From NCBI GenBank assembly GCA_977006965.1, contig OZ345370.1:868001-932000 (forward strand): 64,000 nucleotides of DNA, given 5' to 3'. Each line of letters begins with the position of its first letter. Positions within the stretch are counted from its first letter, which is position 1. Position numbers and translations under genes: made by a program. Shown piece by piece: positions 19,770 through 30,304 of this stretch. The notes under the pieces were generated by a model. It saw only the letters and a program-made list of their open reading frames with translations, did no database searches and was not told where the DNA came from. The DNA comes from Phymatolithon calcareum. Lineage: Eukaryota; Rhodophyta; Florideophyceae; Hapalidiales.

Positions 19770-21152
19770 TTACCAAGCAACGTTTCGGAATTGTCTCCTT
19801 CGAGGAATCATTAGAAAGTCGAAAACCCCAACAAGGGGCACAAGAATTTTCTCTGCCCAGTTTGCCTCTCTGGTCTCCCGTTGCCGATGTCCGATTCTGC
19901 CCTCCCTTTCATTATGTTGCTTCGTATTGCGGCGCCCGACACTGAACGGGTTCCAATCCCACGACGCCTTCCGATCATGCTTCAGCTTCTTGGCCTGTCC
20001 GTGTTCACCACCTGCCGCTCTCGACGAGACCCGAAGAGCCACCTTCCGGGGCTTCGCTGCCTCTATATCTCTACGGGCCTTCAGTTTGCATCTCTTTTGC
20101 TCGACTTGTTCCTTACGCTCCTGTACCAGAGAACGAGGCGATTTCGATTGCGCGGTTTCATGTGTACGTGGCGACGAATGCATAACTTCTCTTGTAGTGC
20201 GCATCTTCATCTTGTTATCTTTTTGCTCGACGTGTTCCTTGCGGTCCTGTACCAGTGAACGATACCGTTGCACTTGTGTGGTTGCATGCGTGAGTGGGGA
20301 AGAAGGCGGAATCTCTCTTGCAGTGCGGATCAGGGCCAAAGCTTGACTTGCCGTTGGACGCTTGGACGGCGTATTATCGAGGAGTTGACCGAGCAGTTCC
20401 AATGTTAACTGTGATACGTGACTGAGAGAACCGGATCTCAAAAGCGCTCGAGGACAAAATGTTCTCATCTTCCTCACCAACCTTGACGTTTGTGTATCTT
20501 CAAACAGCATTTGACGTGTCAGCAGCGTGTAGAGAAGCACACCACACGCCCACATCTCCGCTTGCTCTGGTACATGGGGCAATCGGAAGAGCATCTCCGG
20601 AGCCATGTACGGTGCACTGCCGCAGAATTCATTCCCACCTCCGCCCACTGCTCCGGGGCGTCGCCAATACGCAAGCCCGAAGTCAATGACTTTCACCACG
20701 CCGTCAGAGATGACAATATTTTCAGGCTTGATGTCCCGATGCGTTACTCCTTTGGAGTGTAAGTACTCTACGGCGAGAAGCACTTGTTCGAATATATGTA
20801 GGGCTTCGTGCTCTTTGAGTGGCCTCTTCTTCTGCAAGAACTCAAGGAGATCTCCACCCGCGGCGTATTCTGTCACTATATACACATTTTCTCTGTCTTC
20901 GAAGGCCTTATGGAAACTTGCGATGTGGCGGTGTTCCAGAAATTGAAGAAGGCGAATTTCACGTAGTAATGCCTTCTCGCCCTTGCAGATGGCGAGTTTC
21001 TCCTTGGACACAATTTTCACTGCAGATTTACGCCCCGACATTCGACTTGTCGCACAAAAAACGATTCCGGACGATCCTTCTCCAACCCACTTCCTGTTCG
21101 TATATCTTTTTCGGAAAGCGTGGCACATTATATCATGACTCTTACCCGACAT
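19770..21152 (-). CDS. Ser/Thr protein kinase, CAMK-like, with tandem repeat tail
   Basis: A 460-residue cytosolic kinase. The catalytic domain spans about residues 18-280: Gly loop GEGSSGIV (24-31), AVK with K46, Glu65 in helix C, catalytic loop THRDIKPEN with D140, IDFG (156-159), SAPYMAPEM (179-187) and WACGVLLYTLL. All residues needed for catalysis are present. The sequence is closest to calcium/calmodulin or SNF1-type kinases but has no visible calmodulin or UBA motif. The C-terminal region holds two copies of a 42-residue unit (REIPPSSPLTH and REVMHSSPRTH) containing RSLVQ(D/E)RKE(H/Q)VEQK. A long basic stretch follows, likely nuclear or membrane-contacting. The start is the first ATG. 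Confidence 0.92.
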   Translation of the reverse strand: MSGKSHDIMCHAFRKRYTNRKWVGEGSSGIVFCATSRMSGRKSAVKIVSKEKLAICKGEKALLREIRLLQFLEHRHIASFHKAFEDRENVYIVTEYAAGGDLLEFLQKKRPLKEHEALHIFEQVLLAVEYLHSKGVTHRDIKPENIVISDGVVKVIDFGLAYWRRPGAVGGGGNEFCGSAPYMAPEMLFRLPHVPEQAEMWACGVLLYTLLTRQMLFEDTQTSRLVRKMRTFCPRALLRSGSLSHVSQLTLELLGQLLDNTPSKRPTASQALALIRTAREIPPSSPLTHATTQVQRYRSLVQDRKEHVEQKDNKMKMRTTREVMHSSPRTHETAQSKSPRSLVQERKEQVEQKRCKLKARRDIEAAKPRKVALRVSSRAAGGEHGQAKKLKHDRKASWDWNPFSVGRRNTKQHNEREGRIGHRQRETREANWAEKILVPLVGVFDFLMIPRRRQFRNVAW

Positions 21153-21952
21153 GGTGGTAGTGATGCGAAAAGTTGAACACCTTATTTGTGTAGAAGCGAG
21201 CCGATTCGATGATCTTCTATACCAGATGTCCGCGAAGGACGACTTGCATTGTCTTCCTCCAAGGCCATCTGTCAGGTAGCCTCACTTATGTAGGAAATTG
21301 TTGCGATGTGGTGTCGGGGAATTTAACCACTGACACCGGAACACGGCTAATTTGGAAACCTCAATAAATTAGAGCCTCCAATGTGAAGATTTGGAGATCT
21401 GGAGGCTCTCCGACCATCCATGTCTCGAAATACAAAAAATGCAATCGGACCCCAAGACTTACATGGGGATAATTACCGTTCAGGATAAAAGTTCTGATTG
21501 TCAGCAATGAAGCAAATTAGGAGATATTGAGCGACTCGTTCATCCCCTGTTCCCTTTTCAAGAAAGTGCAAGCTCCTCAAAATGATGAATGCTGGAGGAT
21601 GGTAGCAGGCAAGTTGGTCCTGCAAAATTTCGGGCGTTACTATGAGATTGACAGTTTCGTGCAAGAAAGAAAAATAGAAAGATAGTGCTAAGGAACATGT
21701 TCAGCACCTCTGCTCGTGAAGCAGCAGAGCATGACTGCAAAGTGAGCTCTCTTGAGAACAAGCAATTCAGCAACTGTGACATTGCAGTTCTGCCTCTACA
21801 ATGAGTGCCACATCCCGATATCCAATTTCAAATCTACACTGTGTTTGTGTTACTCATTTTTATACAAAAGGTTTTTTCCTTAGAAACGATTGGAAACAAC
21901 CTACACCATTTCCAACCTCCATACCCACTTTTCCCTCCCAGCCCTGCCTACT
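21153..21952. other. intergenic, nothing recognised
   Basis: Short frames only. The stretch contains the 5' flank of the kinase gene and the 3' flank of RPN11, both transcribed on the minus strand. Confidence 0.4.
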
Positions 21953-22930
21953 TTATTTCACTTCGAGAATTTCCATATCACTGTGCGGCGCAACCGTGGT
22001 AGCAACATCTCGTCTAAATATCACAGTATCCAACATCGTGCCGAGGCACTGATTAATATTCTGACTCATTAGCTTTGCCACATCCGCTTCCAAGTGCTTC
22101 TTCGCATCGCGTTTCCCAACTCTCGCAATCACTAATTCCTCCGCCGTCAGTTTCTGTTCCTCTTGTACCGCCTTGTCGTACGCCTTTGCCAATTCCAACA
22201 TCGACTGCACCGTCTCTTCGTTGTTGTGCGAATGCTCTTCAAAATCAACCACGGCTAAACTGTCCGTCCACTTCTTCTTATGCAAATTGAGTAACATGTG
22301 TTCCTCGAGTTCGTTCTTGCGATACGCAATCGCAATCGAATAGTAGTGTCTGTTGAGTCCATGGATAAGCGCCTGAATGCTCGGCTTGTGCAAGTGGCCG
22401 ACATTGCTGGTAGTTTGGCGCGGCTCTTGACCCAGCATATGCATCTGCGCATTGATGAGACGGAACGCATCGATGACAACCTTCCCCTTCACACTCTGAA
22501 TGGGGTCAATTACGACAGCGACAGCGCGCGTGTTGAGTTGCTCAAACGATTGCTGCGTGTTGATATCAACTCCGGACAACCAACATCCAAAACTAGGATG
22601 GGAATGATACCATCCAACCACCATTTCTGGACGTCCGGTCTGCTTCATCATCTCAAGCATCTTGGTCTGGAACACGGGATCCACAGCCTCGACAGACACA
22701 CCAGTACCCGACTGCGGCATCGCAAATACATCGACCACCTTGACCGTGTAGTCATCAACAAATTCTCCCAACATTAGTCCCATAACTTCCATGGGCACGC
22801 CTGCACGTCCATGCTTCAACATCTTGAGCAGCGCCAACGAGGAGATATAAACCGTCTCGGCTGTGTCCATCAATTGAACATCCGCGGCCATACCGCCCTG
22901 ATTGGCGAGCAGTCGCTGAAGGCGATCCAT
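21953..22930 (-). CDS. RPN11: 26S proteasome regulatory subunit RPN11 (PSMD14)
   Basis: A 325-residue metalloprotease of the proteasome lid that removes ubiquitin chains from substrates. The JAMM site is complete: catalytic Glu in [14 protein letters not shown] and the zinc ligands in [15 protein letters not shown]. The sequence also contains [44 protein letters not shown], and [21 protein letters not shown], which are nearly identical to animal and plant RPN11. Length fits the family (about 310). I start at the ATG giving MDRLQRLL; the frame is open 13 codons further without an ATG. A spliced small gene ends 45 bp upstream on the same strand. A decayed copy lies at 17980-18447. Confidence 0.97.
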   Translation of the reverse strand: MDRLQRLLANQGGMAADVQLMDTAETVYISSLALLKMLKHGRAGVPMEVMGLMLGEFVDDYTVKVVDVFAMPQSGTGVSVEAVDPVFQTKMLEMMKQTGRPEMVVGWYHSHPSFGCWLSGVDINTQQSFEQLNTRAVAVVIDPIQSVKGKVVIDAFRLINAQMHMLGQEPRQTTSNVGHLHKPSIQALIHGLNRHYYSIAIAYRKNELEEHMLLNLHKKKWTDSLAVVDFEEHSHNNEETVQSMLELAKAYDKAVQEEQKLTAEELVIARVGKRDAKKHLEADVAKLMSQNINQCLGTMLDTVIFRRDVATTVAPHSDMEILEVK

Positions 22931-22975
22931 CACTGCAGCTTGCTTCGTCTGACTTGCGCTTGATGACAAACTCCT

Positions 22976-23450
22976 TCAGCCTCCGATGGACCACGCGAGG
23001 TTAACACTTTCAATGCCAGGGACGTTTCGCTCGGCGGAATCGATGACGTATGAGCAAGCCATCTGTGTCCGATGCTGGAACACAAACAAACACTAGCGAC
23101 ACGTGTACATAGTTCCATACTTGTATCATATCCGTGCCCTCCAGCAGTTCGGGCAAGTGGAGCACGACCGGCTGGTAGAGGCCTGGTATGACCAGCAGTT
23201 CGACAGGCTGTCCTTCCATATGTACGTGCTGCGCACCAGCAAAGCGGGCCCATGAGGCGCCACGGGTAGGGCAAAAAACCCGGTTGGAGCAGCAGTCCAT
23301 TGGGACTTGAGCGCCAAGTGGCGAAGTGGGACGCTGCGACGGGCACTGCATCGTGTGAGTGTGAGTACGAAACGGTCCGTGCTCCACTACCTCCGTCGCA
23401 TCAATCGCAGCACCTCCAACAAACCTCACCGCGTCCCATTGAGATTGCAT
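22976..23450 (-). CDS. small two-exon gene, unrecognised
   Basis: Exon 1 (23450-23121) starts at an ATG. At 23120 a donor GTATGG and at 23063 an acceptor GACACAG bound a 58-nt intron. Removing it keeps the frame and gives LLEGTDMIQ joined to MACSYVIDSAERN, ending with LAWSIGG at 22976. The 138-residue product has GQPVELLVIPGLYQPVVLHLPELL, which looks beta-rich and could be a small OB-like fold. I cannot name it. Without splicing the frame runs on to 23010 with less protein-like sequence. It is in tandem with RPN11, whose ATG is 45 bp downstream. Confidence 0.5.
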
Positions 23451-23535
23451 AGAAACTGGCGACGCGGCTCACACGACCCTGCATCCTTGTCTTACGCCTG
23501 CCTGCATACCAGTGTATCGTGGTGTTGCCCGTCTC

Positions 23536-24252
23536 ATGGCCTCCGCTGAGGCACCAGCAGCGGCGGAGCGTGTGGCATTAGCCGCTCCGAAGTGCGGCTC
23601 CTCGTCTGCTGGACATGCGAGTCTAGTGTCATTCGCGCGTTCACAGTCTGGTTCCACACTCTGCCAGCCTGTTTTCGGCGCCCCGTCGCGACTCGGTGCT
23701 GCAGAGGCCACATTTCCCTCGCCGCCTCCGAATGGATTGTTTGACTTTGAGCGTGCTTCCGCGATAGTTGAAGAACGTGAAAGGGATGAAACGAAAATTA
23801 AGCCTGTGGAGGAAGTCGGAAAGGAACTGCTGTTTGGTCCCGTTGCACCTATGACGAGCACGAACCGCAGAAGACGACAACGGCGTGCGGTACCTAAGCG
23901 TATGCGAGAGCCGTTGTCTGTGGATGCATTGACCGGCCTTTTTGGAGGACTTCGCGGTCCGGCTGAGGAGGCGGGCAAAAGTGCGGATGAGAATGAGACG
24001 GTGTTGGCACAGCGTCTGGCTGCTTTGGATGTGCAGAAACGACGACGCAAGTGCGCGGACTCCCCTGCTTCAGGGCCTGTCGAGGAGGGGAATGAAAGGC
24101 GGAAAGAGGAAGGAGGAATCGATAGTGCGAAAGGCGAAGATGTCGAGGGTGATGACCCGGATGGACTGGCAAATGAACTATCCTTTCTAGTGGAGAAATG
24201 TGACATCAAAGCGCAAGAGAAGGAAACTGGGTTTATGCCCTATATCGTTTAA
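23536..24252 (+). CDS. hypothetical charged nuclear-type protein
   Basis: A 238-residue frame from the ATG (MASAEAP); it is open slightly further upstream from a GTG. I do not recognise it. It has an Ala-rich N terminus, a basic cluster (NRRRRQRRAVPKR) that could be a nuclear localisation signal, a Glu/Lys-rich charged segment, and ends GFMPYIV. Most of it looks disordered. It is divergent from the small spliced gene starting at 23450, 85 bp away, so they may share a promoter. Confidence 0.55.
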   Translation: MASAEAPAAAERVALAAPKCGSSSAGHASLVSFARSQSGSTLCQPVFGAPSRLGAAEATFPSPPPNGLFDFERASAIVEERERDETKIKPVEEVGKELLFGPVAPMTSTNRRRRQRRAVPKRMREPLSVDALTGLFGGLRGPAEEAGKSADENETVLAQRLAALDVQKRRRKCADSPASGPVEEGNERRKEEGGIDSAKGEDVEGDDPDGLANELSFLVEKCDIKAQEKETGFMPYIV

Positions 24253-24936
24253 TGATGCTTTAGTTGGAGACGGCACGAACGCGTGTGATTCGGACATGCG
24301 GGCGAAGCCGACGAGAGCGATGCACGCCGTTGTCATGAGACGGGCGTTTTTCATAATGTTGTTAGGCTGACTACTTTGCTTTTTCTTGTAGACTGGAGCT
24401 TGTGTCGTCCCCATTCTCGAAGTGGGACAGTATGTCCCTCAGACTTATCTCCAATGTTGTAGTTAAGAGACTGTGTAAAATTAAGAACTGAACATCTGTG
24501 CACTGTTTTCTGTCCAGACTATCTTATCGTTCGCTGTTTGCATTGTCTCCCGCGTACTGTAGCAACATTTCCTCACCTGTCTGTGGTACTGTCAACTACA
24601 TCACGGTTGTGGCGGCAATCCTCAGATGCCAATAAGGGGTAGAATAGGTGAGAGGATGATGCATGGCAGAGAGGAACGAGGGAAGGGCATGTGATACTGC
24701 AACATCATGCCGCCGACTATGGACGGACATGAACGTACTCATACGGCAACCTTCACCTCGTTAGCACCAAACGACTTCCAGCTTATGGGGACTTACACCC
24801 GACGACATCATACGCTTCGAAACTATTTCGACGGCACAAACAGATCTATACATTTCTCCACAACAGTACTGTACCGGAAAACCCGAAGGCGCCCCCTGGT
24901 CGCCAACCCCAACAGGAGTCGCGCGGGCCTACCTCC
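24253..24936. other. intergenic, weak candidates only
   Basis: A minus-strand frame at 24187-24414 has a short hydrophobic segment followed by SHAFVPSPTK. AFVP resembles the Phe-containing plastid-entry motif of red-lineage plastids, but the frame is only 75 residues and overlaps the neighbouring gene. A plus-strand acceptor-like signal (TTTTTCTTGTAG) ends at 24381. Neither is firm. Confidence 0.25.
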
Positions 24937-25146
24937 ATGGCGGACATGGATTGGGGTTCTGGAGCGGTGCAAGTACTGCTTTCGCTACCATTTTACGGCA
25001 TCGTCCTGTTCTGCTGTTATTCTCTCGCTGTGGTGGGCCGCGGATTGGCCACATTTCCGGAGTGCAATGACGCCGAGAGCGAGCTGCAGAAAGACATCGA
25101 GCGTGCTCGCGTCGGGCTGCGCGCCAAGGGCGTCTGTTTGGAGTAA
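24937..25146 (+). CDS. DPM3: dolichol-phosphate mannose synthase subunit 3 (DPM3), short form
   Basis: A 69-residue protein. FCCYSLAVVGRGLATFPEC and ESELQKDIERAR with LRAKGV match the conserved second membrane helix and cytosolic tail of DPM3 (human [21 protein letters not shown]; plants have FPTCPQEA). DPM3 tethers the catalytic subunit DPM1 to the ER membrane through this C-terminal tail, and DPM2 stabilises it. Typical DPM3 proteins have about 80-95 residues with two membrane helices. Here only the second is present after the ATG, and the open frame upstream is not hydrophobic. Either the first helix is truly lost or an upstream exon is missed. Confidence 0.75.
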   Translation: MADMDWGSGAVQVLLSLPFYGIVLFCCYSLAVVGRGLATFPECNDAESELQKDIERARVGLRAKGVCLE

Positions 25147-26590
25147 CGTCGATCAACTAACTTGTATTGGGTCATACGACGGGATTTGCCGAATGCTCTC
25201 TGTGGAGGGTCCATCCCTTGATGATATACACTGCGATTTCCGCCTGTCCAACTAAACATGTGGTGAATAGGATTGCTCGTTGTCATCTTTCTGCAACTAA
25301 ATGTATTTTCTCCTGGTTATCTCGTCAAATCGCCCGCACGAATTCTCCCCTCTTGTTGTACTCTGCTGCAATTTTTGCCCGAATCTGAAACAAGGCCTGC
25401 GGAGCACTGCAATGCAGCCGTTTCGAATTGCCGATGCGTGCGTGACGCATTAGCCGACGGCCTCACTCAGTGCTGCACCATGGCATGCGGACCGGGACCG
25501 CATGCGGACCTGCAGCTTGAGGAAATGTTTTCTTCTTCGCCCAGTGAAGGGGCAGATATTTTCGAATAAATCTTCACCATGGCAGCAATCTTGTTGCACC
25601 TGTGCCACATGGGTCCATCCTGCAAGTCAATTGCTGTCGGTGCCAGTACCCGCGCTTCGGTTATGTACACGTGAGAGGCATGTTCTCAAAGAGGCGAAGC
25701 TGTGGAACAGAATCGGGCCGCAAGTGTATTCGGTCAATCTATTTATGTTTACATTTGCTCGTCTTTATGCCCAAGCATGGTGCAAATGTTAGTGAGGGTA
25801 CAGATCGACAATGTGAAGAAATTCAGTTCGCTATTACAAGCCCAACCGATACGCAGAACGGTCCAGAGTACAGAATCAGCAGAAATCGTAGTGCGAGCCG
25901 GTGTATGTGGAGCTATTCGTGTGGATATCACTGGCGAAGGGAACCCCCGATAATTTGAATCCCTTCAATTCTAATATAAAAATAGAATCCTACAACTGTA
26001 CAGCATCTTCTCTTAGGAGACTTACCTAGCAGGAATAACGCCCTGTCGTAATCCAAGTAGAAGATAATTCAGTAATAGAGAAGTAATTGCCTTGCGAGCC
26101 TCTTCAGGGAGAAAACAGTTTACATACATACATTGAATTGATGCCATTTATCAAAACTCTGGCGAGGAGACAGACGCTGTGCTCGGTTAGGATACAGCGT
26201 CCGTCTCTAGGAGCGCAGAAAAGGTCTGCAGGTATTTGTCGAAAACCTGGCTTTGGAGTTACAGGGCCGTCTGCCATTCGTTTAGCAAGCGCACTCGTTC
26301 TCATCACTGCCATGCATCTCAAACATCGTACGCTGTTTAGCTCGTATCTCGTTACACTTAGATGCAGGCAATCAATTCATATGGATCACATGTTGAGACA
26401 CAGTCACAAGCAAGTTAGTTAAGTTGAAGTCAGTTAGAATCGAAACGTCTGATCCGCGACAAGCGACACGTTGAGACGACCGTAACACGCCCCTTTATCT
26501 AAATTTCGCCGAAGTTAGAATCAATCTATATGTACCGCTGCATGGGAAGCATCGCACGCTACACCTAGTCCAATCTCAGAACATGTTCCC
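25147..26590. other. intergenic, nothing firm
   Basis: A plus-strand frame (25273-25569) ends with a Cys-rich segment but has no recognised domain. At 26034-26062 a stretch containing CCCTGTCGTAATCCAAGTAG resembles one at 52799-52827, a possible dispersed repeat. Otherwise nothing is seen. Confidence 0.3.
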
Positions 26591-29500
26591 TCAAATCCTC
26601 TGCAGAGCCTTGACCATTGTGGTTTCATCTTGAGTCAAGGCGTTCATGATAATTTGGAAAGACGACGCAGTCAGACGTTCTGTAAGATTCTTCTCGAACT
26701 GCGACGCCGCAATTTCGGCATCATCTGCAACTGAAGCTGGAATACCAGCAAGTCTCGCGCAGCAAATACCGCGCGAGTGCCCGCTAATGCCTTTCTGGAA
26801 CTTATACAAAAATGTAACCTTCTTCAAAGTCTCATCCACCTCTGCCGCCATTTCGTAAACTCCTACATTTCTTCTTGCATCTTCGTCGCACTCTGTTGCA
26901 ATGTCTTGACCAAGCATTGTGTAGTGAGTAGAGAAAATTGAAATGCATTTGGTTTGCATTGCCAAATGCTTCAGCGTCGCAAAGGCAATCGCGTAACCAT
27001 CAAAAGTGCTTGTTCCGCGTCCGCATTCATCGATTAGGACGCATGAGGCTGATGTGGCGTTATTGAGAATGTTGCTAACATCCTCCATCTCCATCATGAA
27101 AGTGGAAAGCCCTCGAGAAACATCATCGCCGGCGCCCATGCGCACGAACACATCCTCGAATGGCCGGAATGTAAACGACTCTGCTGGCACATAGCAGCCC
27201 ACTTGGGCAAGAAGCGCGCAAACTGCGACCTGGCGAGATAGTGTCGACTTTCCGCCTGCGTTCGGGCCTGTGAGGACAGCAATACGCGGGCTCTCAGTAC
27301 CACCGAGACCAACATCATTTGGTACAAAGGAATCAGACGATGCAGCCAACACTGGATGCCTGAGTGCCTTGGCGTCAAAGACTGGTTGCGGATGGTCGTT
27401 GGGAAGCACCGCTGGGCGGCACATTGGACCAATACCATCGCCCAAACTCGCCCTGGAGAGTCCCATCAAAGCATCCAATTCGGCACTTGTCTTGGAAACC
27501 GCAGACCAAATCTCATAATGCGTATCAAACTGCTGTACAATTTCTCGAACAACGCACTTGCCCGCAAGGTCAAAGTCTTCAGATGCTGTGATATGCTCCT
27601 TCAATAAGTCCCGAATTTGGCAAGTGTAAAACCGGCGCACAGTTTTCGATTCCGAGGTGGTCTGAAATTCGCGTGGAGTTCCACGACGATCTAATGTCGA
27701 AGTGCTGACTTCCAACTGATACGGCTCCTTTCCTCTGTGGTAGAACTTGATGGAACTATCTCTCAGCTTTGACTGCCACTTGATGAGCTCCTTCTCCAAC
27801 TCGCTCTCAACCTTGACAAGAGCGTCTTTCTTAGCGTCATATTCCGGTGCTGCTCCGACCTCAGGTACAAGATCTCCCACGTTTTCGGCAGCATTTACGT
27901 CAAAGGCATCTGTCAGAAAATATCGCAGCTTCTCCGCTGCTCCAACAGGAATACCACCTCCTTTCGCGACGAGCCAATCCAACCTTTTCGATTCGCACTT
28001 CACAGAGGATAGAGCATCGCGGGCTTCGTCAACGCCCATGAGAGTACTTTGAAGTGATCGTAGAATCTTGACAAACTCCTTCACTCTTCTCCTGTTGGTG
28101 TCATCAAACATGACTGCACTGTCCTGCACAACAGCTTGCTGGTGAAGGCGAGGAAGCGCTCTTTCCAGATCCTTTCCCGCGGAAAGCTGCTTTGATATGG
28201 AAGAGAGAGCATCAGGACCCAGCGTCAGGTCCAGCTTGATAAATGCATCAACTGCACTAAGTCGGTCATTAATTTCTGCGGAAGACACAAGAGGGGCAGA
28301 AATCCACTTCTTCAGCAAACGTCTCCCAGCGGGGGTTGTTGCTCGATCAATGAAGGAGAGAAGGGATCCGCGTTCAGACCCGTTCAAACTACTGCTGATG
28401 ACCTCCAATGCCGACATAGTGCCCGCGTCCATACGAACTCTGTTTACCACGGGGCTCATGTCGTTCTCAGCAAACGGCTCCTTGAGACGATTAGATAGCG
28501 TGCTCGACTCCACATGGTCGTCATCGTTCATTTCGCCATCGTCCCTGTGAGGCAAGGAAACGTGGTTTGCATCCTCAACTGGAGGGAACAAATCGTATTT
28601 TCCCAGAGACAGAATCTCCTTGTCGATGATAAGGGATTTCAAGTACGATGTCATGGCGCCAAATGCTTTGGAGCCTAGGTGTCTCTTACCAACATAAGCA
28701 CAAAGCGACTTGTACTTTTCCGACGAACGAGGAGAGTTCAAATACTCTGCAATTGCCTGCTCCGTCATTTTCGGAAAACCGTTCTCAAAGTTGTCAATGA
28801 TGTCGGCCCCGGTCCGATTCGCAGTCCATTCCACGAGCTTGGTCACACGGCCAGAAAGTGCAGTTCGATCAATGATAATTTCTTGGGGTCGAAGACAGGC
28901 AAAGAGACGCTCAGTTTCACACCTACGAAAGTCATCCTCGTACTCACGAATCGCAATATCTCCAGAAGCAGCATCAACGAAGCAAACAGCAACTGTGACC
29001 ACCAGAGATTGCTTCTCGTCTTCACCCATGGTGTCCGCATCATTGCAGTCGCTTTCCAAAACGGAAAGAACATAACGCGCCCGGTGGTCTCGCAATAGCG
29101 ATTCATCTGTGACTGTTGCCTTGGTGAGAATGCGAACAAGCGACCGTTCGCATACGGTAGCCTTGTTCTTGTTTCCACCTCTCTGATTCGCCTTCCTTGT
29201 TGCCGCGGCATTCGCAGTCTCAGTCTGCTCCACTCGGCCAACTTTGTATCCATGATCAATGAGGCGGACTATATGTTTCTCAAAGCTCTGCTCTGGTACA
29301 CCACAGCAGCGCATATCAACACGACCTCCCTTTGTGTAGGCGAGACCAAGAACCTTGTGCCCGACATCTGCGTCAATATCGTACAGCTCGTAGAACTTTC
29401 CCTTTTTGAAAAAGATGATGACATCGTAATTCTCTTTCTTGATTTCCCAAAACTGCTGCTGAAACGGACTCAATCCCCCATTCTTCTTCGATTGGCGAAA

Positions 29501-30304
29501 GACCTGTGGGGGTATGTAGAGAGTGGTCTTGTCGTATCCTTCATCACCAGGGCGTCGCATCTTGGAATCTCTGATGTCCTTACACCATGGGTTACGTTCG
29601 CACCAACCGCCTTCTTCGTCACCCACCGCAACACCCGACATATTGAGGCCAGTCAGTTTTTCCCTTGCAACTCGACGCGCGTGACCAAACTTAGATGCAG
29701 TTTCCACTGCAGTCGAGGCAGTGCCGTCACTGCCATTCAATGACACACCCATTGCAGTTGTCCGGCATAGGGAATTCAAATAGTCCTCTCCAAACGCGTC
29801 ATTTGCACCAAACCGTGCATCATCATCGGAAACTTGCGAATTGGGAAGATTGTCGTCTTCTGCGGGTATATGAAACATGGGATCTTGATCCTCGTCGTCG
29901 CTTTCCGATATACGCAGAACACGACGCGTCTTTTTAGTTCTTTGTGAGATAGTCTTGAACGGATTGTCAGTTTCATCAATCGAAAGAGTTCGCTTTCCCG
30001 CATTTTCGTTAAACAGTTCACGACAAACTCCTTCAGGCCTCTCGTTGGAGGAACTCAAGCGAGAGGCTCCGGCAGCAAAACGGTTACGTGCCGGTTCAGT
30101 TCTTGCAAGCCTAGTCAGAGGCATGTCACTATCATCCTTGTCAGCGACGAGAAACGCGGACACGGGAGACGTCTTTTCCTTTGCAGGTTTAGCAGCACTC
30201 GGCGTTCCTAATTTTCGAGCCCCAGACTTGCCGAAGAAGGAAAGAATGCTGGTTTGGGGCTTGTTGCCAGAACGCGACTTGAATGCATTCTTCTTCGAAG
30301 ACAT
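26591..30304 (-). CDS. MSH6: DNA mismatch repair protein MSH6
   Basis: A 1237-residue MutS homologue that pairs with MSH2 to recognise base mismatches. The N terminus carries a PCNA-binding PIP box (QTSILSFF) within the first 30 residues, then a long disordered region. The mismatch-binding domain has GKFYELYDIDADVG, with the Phe-x-Glu wedge, and GYKVGRVEQTETA. The connector, lever and clamp domains follow. The ATPase has Walker A LTGPNAGGKSTLSRQ, MGAGDDVSRGLSTFMMEM and DECGRGTSTFDGYA, then THYTMLG. The MSH6-type PIP box plus Phe-Tyr-Glu assign it to MSH6 rather than MSH2 or MSH3. I start at the ATG giving MSSKKNAF because the PIP box is then terminal as in orthologues; an in-frame start 17 codons upstream (30355) is possible. 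There are no introns. Confidence 0.96.
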   Translation of the reverse strand: MSSKKNAFKSRSGNKPQTSILSFFGKSGARKLGTPSAAKPAKEKTSPVSAFLVADKDDSDMPLTRLARTEPARNRFAAGASRLSSSNERPEGVCRELFNENAGKRTLSIDETDNPFKTISQRTKKTRRVLRISESDDEDQDPMFHIPAEDDNLPNSQVSDDDARFGANDAFGEDYLNSLCRTTAMGVSLNGSDGTASTAVETASKFGHARRVAREKLTGLNMSGVAVGDEEGGWCERNPWCKDIRDSKMRRPGDEGYDKTTLYIPPQVFRQSKKNGGLSPFQQQFWEIKKENYDVIIFFKKGKFYELYDIDADVGHKVLGLAYTKGGRVDMRCCGVPEQSFEKHIVRLIDHGYKVGRVEQTETANAAATRKANQRGGNKNKATVCERSLVRILTKATVTDESLLRDHRARYVLSVLESDCNDADTMGEDEKQSLVVTVAVCFVDAASGDIAIREYEDDFRRCETERLFACLRPQEIIIDRTALSGRVTKLVEWTANRTGADIIDNFENGFPKMTEQAIAEYLNSPRSSEKYKSLCAYVGKRHLGSKAFGAMTSYLKSLIIDKEILSLGKYDLFPPVEDANHVSLPHRDDGEMNDDDHVESSTLSNRLKEPFAENDMSPVVNRVRMDAGTMSALEVISSSLNGSERGSLLSFIDRATTPAGRRLLKKWISAPLVSSAEINDRLSAVDAFIKLDLTLGPDALSSISKQLSAGKDLERALPRLHQQAVVQDSAVMFDDTNRRRVKEFVKILRSLQSTLMGVDEARDALSSVKCESKRLDWLVAKGGGIPVGAAEKLRYFLTDAFDVNAAENVGDLVPEVGAAPEYDAKKDALVKVESELEKELIKWQSKLRDSSIKFYHRGKEPYQLEVSTSTLDRRGTPREFQTTSESKTVRRFYTCQIRDLLKEHITASEDFDLAGKCVVREIVQQFDTHYEIWSAVSKTSAELDALMGLSRASLGDGIGPMCRPAVLPNDHPQPVFDAKALRHPVLAASSDSFVPNDVGLGGTESPRIAVLTGPNAGGKSTLSRQVAVCALLAQVGCYVPAESFTFRPFEDVFVRMGAGDDVSRGLSTFMMEMEDVSNILNNATSASCVLIDECGRGTSTFDGYAIAFATLKHLAMQTKCISIFSTHYTMLGQDIATECDEDARRNVGVYEMAAEVDETLKKVTFLYKFQKGISGHSRGICCARLAGIPASVADDAEIAASQFEKNLTERLTASSFQIIMNALTQDETTMVKALQRI

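Noticed and set aside
24187-24414. Small minus-strand frame with AFVP plastid-entry-like motif
   Set aside because: Too short, overlaps the end of another gene, and lacks any mature-protein domain.
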